64,000 nt of DNA. Origin: Hyperoodon ampullatus. Taxonomy: Eukaryota; Chordata; Mammalia; Artiodactyla; Ziphiidae. The DNA lies in assembly GCA_949752795.1 (NCBI GenBank), contig OX457062.1:93423777-93487776 (forward strand), given 5' to 3'. How positions within the stretch are numbered: the first letter of the stretch is position 1; every line of letters starts with the position of its first letter. Shown here piece by piece: positions 44,680-54,045 of the stretch. The position numbers were made by a program, and so were the translations under genes. Below the pieces are notes generated by a model. It was not told where the DNA came from, made no database searches, and saw only the letters and a program-made list of their open reading frames with translations.

Positions 44680-46271
44680 CTGGGAAAAGAACGCAAGGAA
44701 GCAGGTTGAGGAAAGAGAAAGGAGATGGTGGCCTGGAAAGGGAGGGCATCCAAGTGGTCCCTAAAATTCTGGCCCTTCTGCTACTCGGTCCCCTCCTTAT
44801 ATTCAAGAACCTGTTCCCTTTCATCTCACAACTGCCACTGCTTAATGGCAGGAGGAGAGGGTTATGCCTTTGATACCTTTTACAAAGACAAAGAAGGAAT
44901 AGGGTCTGAAGGTGTGTAAACTCTGCCTACTGCTTCGATCCTTGGTTCTGCTTCATCCACCCATCTTCCATTGCCAACCTCCATGTTCTGACCAAAGTGA
45001 GAATGGAAATTCTGGCTGTCCTCTACTGTCCTTCAGCGCAGAGGCAGCAAACTCAGGTTCATTCTGGACTTTTAAGAGACATCATCCGAAGGAGCAGTGC
45101 TAGCTCTTCTCTATCAACCCTAAACGAATCTGTCAATCACATATATCCAATGTTGGCTTCTAGTTTACAAATAATAACAAGACTGAGAGAGTTCTGGGGG
45201 TCTAGCCAAACCCCGTGTTTACATGATGCCTTCACTGGTCCCTGTGCCACTACCCCTGAGACTTGTATGGGAAACAGAAAAATGAAGGCCTTGGACTTGT
45301 TTAGTGTGATAATGAACTTCTTGGGTCACAGGTTGGTTAGACACTCACTGATCCCAGGGGAATCTGCTTCCCTAGAGAGCCTGAAGCAAATGCAAACTAC
45401 TCCTATGTCTGGCCCGGCTCTGCCAGCCTTGGTAGCCTGCCAGCTGACACACCACTGTGGCAGGGCCGGCTCCTGAGCCTTGCAAGTGAACCTCGGAGAA
45501 GCCAAAAGGGTCCTGATTTGAGATCTATCTAGTCTGGGATCAATGAAACCAGCTCAGCTTAATCTAAAGTTCCTTACACGTTAGTCATTTGTGTATTACT
45601 CCAATCTTGCTTGGTCTAAGCACTACTTATAAAATGTAGCCTACTTAAAAAATTTAAATGCATACGTTAGCCTCATCTTATGCAGAAATACAAATAAAAG
45701 TACAGGTTAGAATCACCGCATATTTTTTTCTCATACTCATTACAATAAATATGAAACCACTGCAATTAAAAAATAGTTCTACCACTAAAATCATCTCAAG
45801 TAGCACTAATCATTCATGTATAACACTTTGGGACAAGGTTGATATTAACCTAAGTGCTTTGGGGACCTGGTTCCATGGGTATTTTGGGGAGCAGGGGAAA
45901 AATGAGCCCCATGAGAACCTCCAAACTAGGTGTTCAAAAGGGATGATGGGGGCTTCCCTGGTGGCACAGTGGTTGAGAGTCTGCCTGCTGATGCAGGGGA
46001 CACGGGTTCGTGCCCCGGTCCAGGAAGATCCCACATGCCGCGGAGCAGCTGGGCCTGTGAGCCATGGCTGCTGAGCCTGCGTGTCCGGAGCCTGTGCTCC
46101 GCGATGGGAGAGGCCACAACAGTGAGAGGTCTGCATACCACAAAAAAAAAGAAAAAAAAAAGAAAAAAAGGGATGATGGGATGAGGCAAGATGTTTTTAT
46201 CTCCAGTGGACAAACATCTCAACTTTATTCTGCCCGACTCCTGATGTTGGTGAGCAACCATATGGGTTTAC
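44680..46271 (-). other. GRIK4: GRIK4 intron (1.6 kb), shortest in the window
   Basis: Bounded by GTAAAC at 46271 and TTTTCCCAG at 44680. One CHR SINE (45951-46165) sits near its 5' end. The remaining 1.2 kb (44700-45930) has no recognised repeat; a 159-codon plus-strand frame at 44997-45476 has no domain. Confidence 0.9.
45951..46165 (+). mobile_element. CHR-type SINE antisense in GRIK4 intron
   Basis: Full-length copy with the perfect 15-bp duplication AAAAGGGATGATGGG at 45936-45950 and 46166-46180 and a G-interrupted A-tail. It lies about 106 bases from a GRIK4 donor site. On the gene strand its tail becomes a long polypyrimidine tract followed by TATGCAG. Confidence 0.95.
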
Positions 46272-46437
46272 TTGGAAGAAGGTCATGCTGGAGCCTCCGT
46301 GAATCGTGCCATACTCAATGGCGGTCTGGTCAGCCAGGTCATCCACCGACTCAATGGGCACATCCATGCGCTGTACGGTCAGGAAGGCTGCCAGGTTGGC
46401 CGTGTAGGATGAGATGATGATCAGTGTGAATGCCCAC
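46272..46437 (-). CDS. GRIK4: GRIK4 coding exon: TM3 gate helix and start of S2
   Basis: This 166-nt exon has an acceptor reading CTACATAG and a donor GTAAAC after a CAA (Gln) codon, leaving phase 0. The first base completes Trp, then 55 codons follow. It contains the near-invariant ionotropic glutamate receptor gate motif SYTANLAAF at 46383-46409, where the TM3 helices cross to close the channel. [20 protein letters not shown] then enters the S2 lobe of the clamshell ligand-binding domain. [12 protein letters not shown] near the end supplies the loop that contacts the agonist in kainate receptors (GAVEDGATMTFF in GluK2). A CHR SINE begins about 106 bp past the donor, inside the intron. No disabling change is visible. 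Confidence 0.97.
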
Positions 46438-46854
46438 CTATGTAGGAAAAGACCAAGACGTACGTCATCATTGCCGGGGCACCCCAGGAGTCTTAAACCC
46501 CATCCCCAGTCCTGCTGTTACACGGGGGAGACCAGGTGGCCCTCTTCTGAGGGGCTTAGTGGGGGAAGAGAAAGGAGGCAGGGCATTTGATGTCAACAGA
46601 AATGAACGGCTTGGGAGGGTGGCCTAGAAGAAAACAGTGGTTTTCTTTCCCTTATTTCCTAAAGGAGGTGATTATTGGGTTTCTACTCAAAAGAAGTGTG
46701 TCCATGAACATGAGACAGCTTGAGAGATGGTGAGCAATGAGCTAGTGAATGAGCTAAGGGTGCCAGCCCTGGAGGCTCTGTTCAGAGCTAGAGCTGGGAT
46801 GCCTCCCACAGCCCCGTCATGATGCAACCGACATTCAGAGCAGCATCGTCATGT

Positions 46855-46995
46855 ACCAAGCACCTACTGTGAGCCACACCCACCATCTCCTGTACTCCCT
46901 ACAACTCAGGGAGGTGAAAATCTTATCCTGATTTTACAGAAGAGAAAACCGAGGCTAAGAGAAGCAAAGTCACGTGGTCAAGTAACTAGAAATTT
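46855..46995 (-). repeat. MIR SINE fossil
   Basis: ACCAAGCACCTACTGTGAGCC, CTCAGGGAGGTGAAAATC, CCTGATTTTACAGAAGAG and CCGAGGCTAAGAGAAGC are reverse MIR phrases. Confidence 0.78.
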
Positions 46996-47599
46996 GTATT
47001 CTATAACCAGTTCTACAAATTGTAACAGCAGAAACTCTTCAAGATGAACTGGTGAAAAGCACCTTCGGACTGCTGAGAAGTTGGAATTAGAAAATGCTTT
47101 TACAATGGTCATGCTATTTCAGAATGGAAGGTTGCTTTATTGGGCAGATCGGACTTATTTAAAATTAGAATAGTTTCGCAACTCAGGCAGCATACATGCT
47201 CAAGTCATTAAAACCAGTTTGCTCACTTAAGTAGGTTAAACAAGACTTCTACCATCTGGTCAGCAGTATGGATCTGCTTCCTAATCCATTTGTTTATAGG
47301 GGTTCAAAGATATATGTAAGCACAACTGAGGTTGGATAATCGCCAAATTCTGAATCGGTGGAGTCTGAATTAATGAGGCTTCACTCATTATGAAGACATT
47401 GCCAACCAAGGCACAGTGTTTGCTAGGGGCTGCAGCAGCCGGCAGCTTCCAGGTGGATTTCCAAGAGCAGGAAGTCCCATTGTCCCCTTCGCCACGTGTC
47501 CAAGAATTCCTTCAGGCTGCCTCCCAGGAGTGAAGGAACAGGGGCATCCATCAACTTGATGGGCGCATCCACACACGCCAGATCACCAGTAAGGGATCT

Positions 47600-47790
47600 G
47601 GTTTTAGTTCTGGCTTTGTCCAATTCCACCTATGAGACCTTGGGGAAAAGCCACACACTTCCTCTGAGCTCGTTTGCTTGTCTAATAAATGGGGGATAAT
47701 AATGTCTGGTCCACCTGTCTTTGGAGTGTTGTGAGATCAGGTGAGACAATATGTCATTAGTGACTAATAATCTGTAAAGGATGAGATGAG
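47600..47790 (+). repeat. MIR SINE fossil
   Basis: GGTTTTAGTTCTGGCTTTGTC, CACCTATGAGACCTTGGGG, ACTTCCTCTGAGCTC and AATAAATGGGGGATAATAATG. Confidence 0.75.
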
Positions 47791-49875
47791 TGTGAGATAC
47801 AGAGACATGTAGAGATGCAATGAAAATCATTTGTCCACCTTCCCTACTTGTGACCTGTAAGGGCCAGGAGTCCCTCCATCTGCAAAACCTGCTCTCCTTG
47901 CTCCTGCCTGGTCTCTTACACTCTCTTGGAAGTTGTTTCTCACGAGCTTCCCCCAGAGGAGGCTGGGGTGGTGGTGGTGAGTGGTCCCCAGGTGGAGGCG
48001 TGAAGTCGGAAGCTGCTCTGCCGCATTGTCGTGGGCTAATGAGCCCTGGGTGTGGACATGACCTCAGAGCTGGCTGGGGAGCTTCCCCCAGCCCCATGGC
48101 TACACTCTGGCATCTGTTCCACCCTGGGCAGCCATGTGGCCGTTTCTGCCACTGGTCACAAAGGACGGGTCAGAGAGAGTAAGCAGCTCATTGCAAGCCC
48201 GTCACCTTTGCTGACAAAGCAAATCATGCCCACTCTCCCTCCAGAGGGGCCGGTGGAGACTTGCTCCTGGGTGAAAGGGGCATTATCATTGCAAAGCTGG
48301 CATTCTTGTTAGCAACGTGGCATTTTCCGTTGCTTGCTCTGGGTGAGGGTGCCACGGTAGGAGACGATGGTCCTGTTTTCTGACCTCCCACTCCCCAGGG
48401 AGCCAACCTAACTGAGGCCCTGATTTTATAACCAAGAATTCTGAGAAGCAGAGGGGCGCACCCACACCTCTGGGTCAGGCTGGGAAGGGCCGAGCCTCCC
48501 TTCCACAGACGCTCTGGAGCAGGGTAACCGAGCCACCTGGGGCCAGCTATTTAATGCACTGCTGAGCCAGTGGGCTGAGCCGACAGCCTGCAGGACAGGT
48601 GGTTCCCCTCGGCACCAGGGCAGACTTTCACTGGAGGAGGGAATTCCTGGGGGTGGAAGCTGACAGGTGAAGGAAGCAGGCAATGGAGCCCTACGTGCAG
48701 CACATGGGAACAAGCACCTCTGGAAGGAAAAGCCCAAGTAGAAAGGGATCAGAATCTGCAGCTGACTTCTCATCTATGGGTTTCTGCCCAGATTTCCTGG
48801 ATTTTGAGGGAGCTCTGTGGCTGTGCCTGACAAGACTCTCCTTTCTGCCAGGGAACGTGAGACCCAGCTCTCCACAGGGATCCGCTCAGTGACTCCTGGG
48901 CACAACCTGATAAGGGGTGAGCACCTTGCCACAAGGGTGTAAAGCCTACTGTATCAGTCCCAGCTGTGTTTCCACCTGCCGATCAGCCCCAGTCCAGTGG
49001 CTCCTAGGTAACTGTCTAGATCCCGCACTGTCCCCAGCACCCATGCCCCTTTCCTTTTCCTCTGGCTTACACGGGCTGAGAAGGAGAGGAGCGAGTGAAG
49101 GTTGTAAGTCCTATAAGCTGTGACACCAAACCTGACAGTGGGTTTTTAAGTGAGGATGGGAAACTTGCCTTTCAACACTACATCGGTATTTCACTTCCCC
49201 CCATAATGGCCTAATAGCAATGATTAGTCCAGACATTTATGTAGCACTTCCAAATTTTCAGAGAACTTTCCCACACATCGAATCATTCCACCATGTTCCT
49301 TTTTGCCCTGCCAAGAGGAGAAGGGAGCTCCAGGAAGAGGCTGGCTGACTGCCCGTGACGGCAGACTGGACCGTGACGGCAACTTGCTCCCTGAGGTCCT
49401 GTCCAGCTCCGAGCTACTAACAGCTTGCGTTTTCCCACACCTGCTAAGGTGGACAGGTCCAGCAGGCCCCCAGAGCCAGGTGCAGAGGGGCAAACCTCCA
49501 GAAAGCTGCTGGAGGGGGCGTGGGCTTGGATTTCTCCTGCAGGGACTTCCTTCTACATGCTCACATTTGCATAAATCTGCATATGCGTTCACAGGCCCTG
49601 CCTCTCAACCTCTGGTCATTTTCAGGTCAGGAAGTTATAACTGCTTTGCTGTGGGCCTTCAAGGCATTTTCTCACTCCGTTTCCTTTCCTGCCCTGGCTC
49701 CCCTCTGCATCTAGACCTCCAAGGCAGAGAACAGAGAAGGAGAAAAGATGGCACAAAGCACACCCACCCACCACCCCCAAACCCTCTGAGCTGGCAGAGG
49801 CTGTCCTAGGGCAGAGCTGAGATTCCTGCCTACCGGAAGCTGGATCAGGGCTCATCGGAGGACCCAGGATCTTAC

Positions 49876-50049
49876 CAGACGCCACTGACGCAGCGGGTGG
49901 ATAAGGCGCGAGGCGCGATGGTGGAGCCCTGCTGCATGAAGCCCCCGACTGGAAACCAGAGGCTGTTGCCGAGGGAGTACTGATTCACCAGGAGGTTGCA
50001 CCGGCCCTGGGCACACGGGTGGGGTGTGTACCACTCGTAGGGCGTCAAC
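49876..50049 (-). CDS. GRIK4: GRIK4 coding exon: TM1-pore linker, re-entrant pore loop, start of TM3
   Basis: This 174-nt exon follows a pyrimidine-rich TTTCTCTCACAG acceptor and ends before GTAAG. Its first base completes an Arg codon and its last two bases (TG) start a Trp codon. It encodes 57 full codons beginning [12 protein letters not shown]. The segment from [11 protein letters not shown] to [14 protein letters not shown] is the M2 re-entrant loop that lines the ion pore. The Q/R-site position (first Q of MQQG) is a genomic CAG at 49932-49934, as expected for GluK4/GluK5, which are not known to be edited there. The STR-CVSGVW segment begins TM3. Thr in WYTPHPC is Ser in human as I remember it. 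The flanking intron upstream holds a cluster of hAT fossils starting about 360 bp from the acceptor. Confidence 0.97.
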
Positions 50050-50412
50050 CTGTGAGAGAAAGGGACACATAGCAGTGCTGCGGAGGGTGGGCGTGAAGGA
50101 AGGGGTGCTGAGGGTGTGAGGGCGCTCCCCTGGCTGGCCTCGCCCCGAGACCTTGGTAGCTGGCCTGTGGCCTTGGCTAAGCCCCTCCCCTCTATGGGAC
50201 TTGGGTTTTCCCCCTGAAAAATGAGAAAGTTGGACTCTGTTGGCAGTTTTGGAACTGTTTTTCTTTAATCAAAGAAACATTTTAATTTTTTCAAAATAAA
50301 TCAAGTCACAGAATAGACGGCTGGGAATTGCTTTCTGCCTCCTTCAGTTCCCTGAAGTGACCAAAGAGAGACCCTACAGCCCCACAGAGCCATGGTTTGA
50401 AAGCCGTCGGCC

Positions 50413-50588
50413 TAGAGTAGTAATTCTCAAACTTTAACTGACATCAGAATCACCAAGAAGGCTTGGGAGAACACAGATCGTGGCAAAAGCGTCTGATTCG
50501 GTACGTCGGGTTGAGGCCTAAGAATCTGCAAGTTCCTAGCTGATGTGGAAGCCACTGGTCCAGGGACCACACTTTGTGAACCACTGAC
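50413..50588 (+). mobile_element. MER5A hAT MITE, near complete
   Basis: Starts TAGTAATTCTCAAACTTTA, contains GACATCAGAATCACCAAGAAG and AGAATCTGCAAGTTCC, and ends CACACTTTGTGAACCACTGA. Both terminal inverted repeats are visible. Confidence 0.88.
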
Positions 50589-50607
50589 CCAGACGGTCCC
50601 TCAGGCT

Positions 50608-50785
50608 CAGGCCCTGGTTCTCAACCCTGTCTGTGTTTCGGACTCACCTGGGAGCTTTTGAAATAATGCCAATACCTGGATTCCACACCCAGAGGTTCTG
50701 ATTTAATTTGTCCAGGTAAGGCCTGGATAGCAGCATTTTTAGGGCTCCCCAGCTGAGCATGATGGGCACACAGGGTTGAGAAGGG
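50608..50785 (+). mobile_element. MER5B/MER5A-like hAT MITE
   Basis: GCCCTGGTTCTCAACCCTG, GGACTCACCTGGGAGCTTTT, ACACCCAGAGGTTCTGATT and a diverged 3' end with GGGTTGAGAA. Confidence 0.8.
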
Positions 50786-51175
50786 TGGCGCTCCCTCCCG
50801 CTGTCGCTCGCAGCCTCACGCTGGCCTCTCTCTCCCAGCGGTACCTCTGACGCCCTTTCTTCCTGCCCACCAGACACATGCTCTCCCTCTTCCGCCCCAG
50901 CCTGTCTCCCACACAAAGCCTTCCAGCTCTGATGTGAGAGACGCGTCTGGGCGTGTGCTGAGCAGGGCAGGTCTGCCTCTTCACAGGGTGTTACCATCAT
51001 CCCCGGCCTTCCCTTCAGCCTAGGGTGCATGTGCCGTGCTGCAGGGCTGGCCCACATTTCCATCGCTGCCGCCTGTTCCCGAATACAAGGCCAATGCGCC
51101 ATCGCTGGCCCCTGCCCCGAGATGTGCTCCTTCTCTTCGTGGCCTGTGGGGCTGGCTTGTACCCGTGGTGCCTCA

Positions 51176-51336
51176 CCTCGGTGGTTCCCAAGCCTACGGG
51201 CCACTGGAAGTGAGCTTCAAAAATACAGATTTCCAGGCCTCATCCCTAGAGATTTGGAGACGATCAGACATGGAAATTCAAGTTTTTTAAAGCTCCCTGT
51301 GTGACTCTGGTATCAGCTGGCTTGGGAACGGCTGCC
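51176..51336 (+). mobile_element. MER5-like hAT MITE
   Basis: CTCGGTGGTTCCCAAGCCTAC at the left and GGCTTGGGAACGGCTGCC at the right form diverged terminal inverted repeats around CAGATTTCCAGGCCTCATCC. Confidence 0.65.
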
Positions 51337-51342
51337 TTAGAG

Positions 51343-51540
51343 CAGTGGTTTTCAAATATCTTTTCACCTCTAAACTCTTACCCAGAAGTACAATATATAA
51401 GAGAAAAGTGGAGCTGGTCTGAATGAAGACGGGCTGAGGTCCCCGAGCTCTGGCTGCTCAGCCTCTTCACACCGCCCCTCCACGTCTCTGTAAGCTTCCA
51501 GGAGCCTCCACGCTCGGGGAACCCTGTTTGAAAGCCACTA
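51343..51540. mobile_element. Non-autonomous hAT-type element
   Basis: CAGTGGTTTTCAAA at the left and TTTGAAAGCCACTA at the right are inverted repeats. The flanks CCTTAGAG and CCTTGGGC could be a worn 8-bp duplication. The internal sequence is not one I can name. Confidence 0.6.
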
Positions 51541-51567
51541 CCTTGGGCCAGATTATCCTACGCTCAG

Positions 51568-51622
51568 ATAGTACATATATAGGATATTATATATATATAT
51601 GTATATATAGGATATATGATCA
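51568..51622. repeat. TA-rich microsatellite
   Basis: ATATATAGGATATTATATATATATATG-like alternation with three GGATAT interruptions. Confidence 0.85.
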
Positions 51623-51684
51623 GACCTTTTGTACAGTTTCTTCTTGGTTAAACTTTTTGTTAATTCTGGATCCTAGGGAGCAGC

Positions 51685-51692
51685 GTGTGCAT

Positions 51693-51724
<32 letters not shown>
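51685..51724. repeat. (TG)n microsatellite
   Basis: TGTGCATGTGTGAG followed by about 12 perfect TG units. Confidence 0.93.
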
Positions 51725-53286
51725 CTGGCAACCAAGCCATAAGACCATTTGCAGGCCCCCCAGGTCACCTGAGAGCCATGGCTTACTACACACAGGGGCT
51801 CAATCAAAGGGGGCAAGAGCAAACTGCAGGGCAGTGGAGACAGGACTCAGGCAGACAGTTTCCTTTGAGCAGCCACAGGGAGTGCGGCCAAGTGCAGAGG
51901 GCAAGTGTCAGACGGCTCTTGTGCCTCGCCAGTCGACACTGATGACAGATACTTGACAGTGGCAATGCCTACAGGCCCAAGGGGGGGGTGGCACCCGAGT
52001 GGCACAAGCATCAGCAGCCTTTGAAGATGACCAGGTTGTAAGCAAGGCCTTTCCCTGTTTGGTTGGATCTCATGGGCCAGGGAGGACTTCCTGAAGTTGG
52101 CTTTGATCTCCACTGGAAGAGGCACAGACTGAGTGATTCAATGCCTCTTGGGCAGGCTGGGGTTGCCAGGGTTTGAAACCCCGCAGTTCCTTGGGGCTCC
52201 ACCTTCTAACCAGAGAGAGCACAGTCTCCCCTCAAGCACTAAATAGACATGCTCTTGGGGAAGACCCCACACCACAGAGGTGGAATGTTCACTACAGAAT
52301 CATCGGGCCCTGCTTCTGTGGCCCCGAGGCAAAGGAGACCGCTGGACCAGAGCCACTGTCAGCCCTTTAGAAGCCCCTCCAGGGTGGTGAGCTGAGCACT
52401 GGGTGGGAATCGGGGATCTGAGTGAATGACCCTGAGCCACAAGAGCTTGTTCTGCCTCTGGATAGTCAGTTGGCTCTCCTGAAGCCCAGGCTGGTCCAAC
52501 TGAGCCTCAGAGAGAAACAGCCCTCTCTGTGCATCTTCCTGGGAGGCTCCTTGGCTTCTTCCGTAGGCCCAGGGACAGTCTCTGGTTTCTGGGGGCAGGG
52601 GCAGGGGCGCTGGTTCTCCCCAATCCCGGATCTGGACCATTTGTCTCAACTCAGCACCACTTGCCAATGCTTCTCTCTGTGCTGCTCCCCTACTGTCAGC
52701 CACCCTCCACAGTCCCCATTCAACAAGGCAGCTGTGTTTTCACAGACAGACTCGGGCTGGGGAAGGGCCAGGCCCTCTGCAGAGGAGGCCTTCTCCCTCG
52801 CCTGTGCCACCGAGGCCTCCAGTGCCCCATTCCAGATTTGCAGGCTCTGCTTCTTGTCATTCAGCACTTTGTAGCAGATCCTGGCAAGGACGGATGCCAG
52901 GGCTGCCAAAGGCTCGGTACTTAATCAGAGTGATCGTCCTGCCACCGTCCTCCCCTCCTTTCTCTCCTAAAGCTCCTACACAAGCAGGCGGGCTGGAGAC
53001 TGGAGAACGAGAGGGGTAAGAGGCAGGGGCGCAGAAGCCAATTTGGACAAGCTCGCCTGTGTTCTTTCTGCAAGGTAGGGGATGTGGGCAAAGACGGATG
53101 GATGGGCAATGCCAGGTCAACAGCTGGGCAGAGTGGTTCAGGTCCTGAGTCCCTCTCCCATCCCTCTGGTTTGGCACCAAGGGCTTCTCAACCCACCCTT
53201 CTCCGGCTCCCCACCCCCTCCCATGCAGTTCCCGGAGGTGGACACGAGGTGGCGGTGTGAGGACAGGGAAGGGGCGAGGAGAGTAC

Positions 53287-53396
53287 CGAGCCACTAGGAA
53301 GAGGACACAGCTGACGGCCAGATAGGCTAGAAGCATGAAGAGCCAGACGCCAGGAGAAAAAGGGTCCAGGAAGGAGAAATAGCCGGGTCTGCGGCC
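53287..53396 (-). CDS. GRIK4: GRIK4 coding exon: pre-M1 linker and TM1
   Basis: This 110-nt exon starts in phase 0 after a TTTGCAG acceptor and ends with two bases of an Arg codon before GTACTC. It encodes 36 full codons, from [13 protein letters not shown] to VLFLVA. The [11 protein letters not shown] segment is the S1-M1 linker (pre-M1 cuff helix region) that couples ligand binding to the gate. The hydrophobic run beginning [13 protein letters not shown] is TM1. The residue after the first GR is Arg here; I remember Lys in human GluK4, a conservative change that needs an alignment. No frameshift or stop is seen. The next exon upstream, expected to end in the S1 segment preceding this linker, was not found between 53397 and 64000, so the intron on that side is at least 10.6 kb. 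Confidence 0.96.
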
Positions 53397-53452
53397 CTGC
53401 AAATGGAAATAAAAACAAGATTCACTGTCTACATTCAGTCAGCATGGCCCTT

Positions 53453-53479
53453 GGGCAGGGCAGGGCAGGGCAGGGCAGA
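53453..53479. repeat. (GGGCA)5 pentanucleotide run
   Basis: Five consecutive GGGCA units within 60-90 bases upstream (gene sense) of the TM1 exon acceptor. Confidence 0.92.
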
Positions 53480-53904
53480 GGGGATGGTGACCTGCGTCTG
53501 GCCCCAGATTGCATTGCCTTGGGTTATGGGTGATTGGTTTAAATGACACAGGGCTGTAGGTGTAGAGGGGGCTGCTCTGAAGCACTTACCCAGCCCTGAT
53601 CTCAGCAGATGAAACAAAAGAACAGCCGGGGGGGCCTCGTTACTTCCTAGGATGAAGGAGGCTCTGTGCTGGGCAAGCAGAACAGCCCTCAGTACCTCTT
53701 ATGTGCTGTCCCCACATCCTCCAGGGGCAGTGGGTTTGGGCTCTGAAGCACTTTTGAACTGTTGATGTCTGCGGTGGTGGATGGAACGCTAGCCCCCCAC
53801 TCAGACACTCACCTCTTTCTCGTGAGGATGCTAATATGACAGGCATCCTTGGTTTTTTTGTTTGCAGGGTAATCCCACCCACAGTGAGACCTCAAACTGG
53901 TGCT

Positions 53905-54045
53905 GTGAGGCCCAGATTCTTATTTTCATTGTATTAGGGAAGAAATCAAAGCCCAGGGCACTCGAGAGATGTGTCCAAGGTATATAGTGGAAGAGCTGGG
54001 ACTCAAATGCACGCTTCCTGACACAAAGCCCAGGGCTTGTACCAT
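53905..54045 (-). repeat. MIR SINE fossil
   Basis: CAGATTCTTATTTTCATTG, CAAAGCCCAGGGCACTCG, GTGTCCAAGGTATATAGTG and GAGCTGGGACTCAAATGC. Confidence 0.75.

Larger units (their letters stand above)
46438..49875 (-). other. GRIK4: GRIK4 intron (3.4 kb)
   Basis: Bounded by GTAAGA at 49875 and CTACATAG at 46438. Holds MIR fossils at 46855-46995 (minus) and 47600-47790 (plus). 47800-49860 is GC-rich and without a named repeat. A spaced direct repeat CCGTGACGGCA occurs twice near 49353-49380. Open frames of 115-168 codons here have no domain. Confidence 0.88.
50050..53286 (-). other. GRIK4: GRIK4 intron (3.2 kb)
   Basis: Bounded by GTACTC at 53286 and TCTCTCACAG at 50050. Holds four hAT-type MITE fossils between 50413 and 51540, TA and TG microsatellites, and about 1.5 kb (51730-53280) with no named repeat. 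Open frames in that stretch (up to 150 codons) show no domain. Confidence 0.88.

Noticed and set aside
50644..51204. 186-codon minus-strand frame
   Set aside because: It overlaps hAT fossils and low-complexity sequence, with no family resemblance.
52857..53402. 181-codon minus-strand frame containing the TM1 exon
   Set aside because: Only 53287-53396 is coding. The rest is read-through into the intron past a good GT donor that matches the phase of the next exon.
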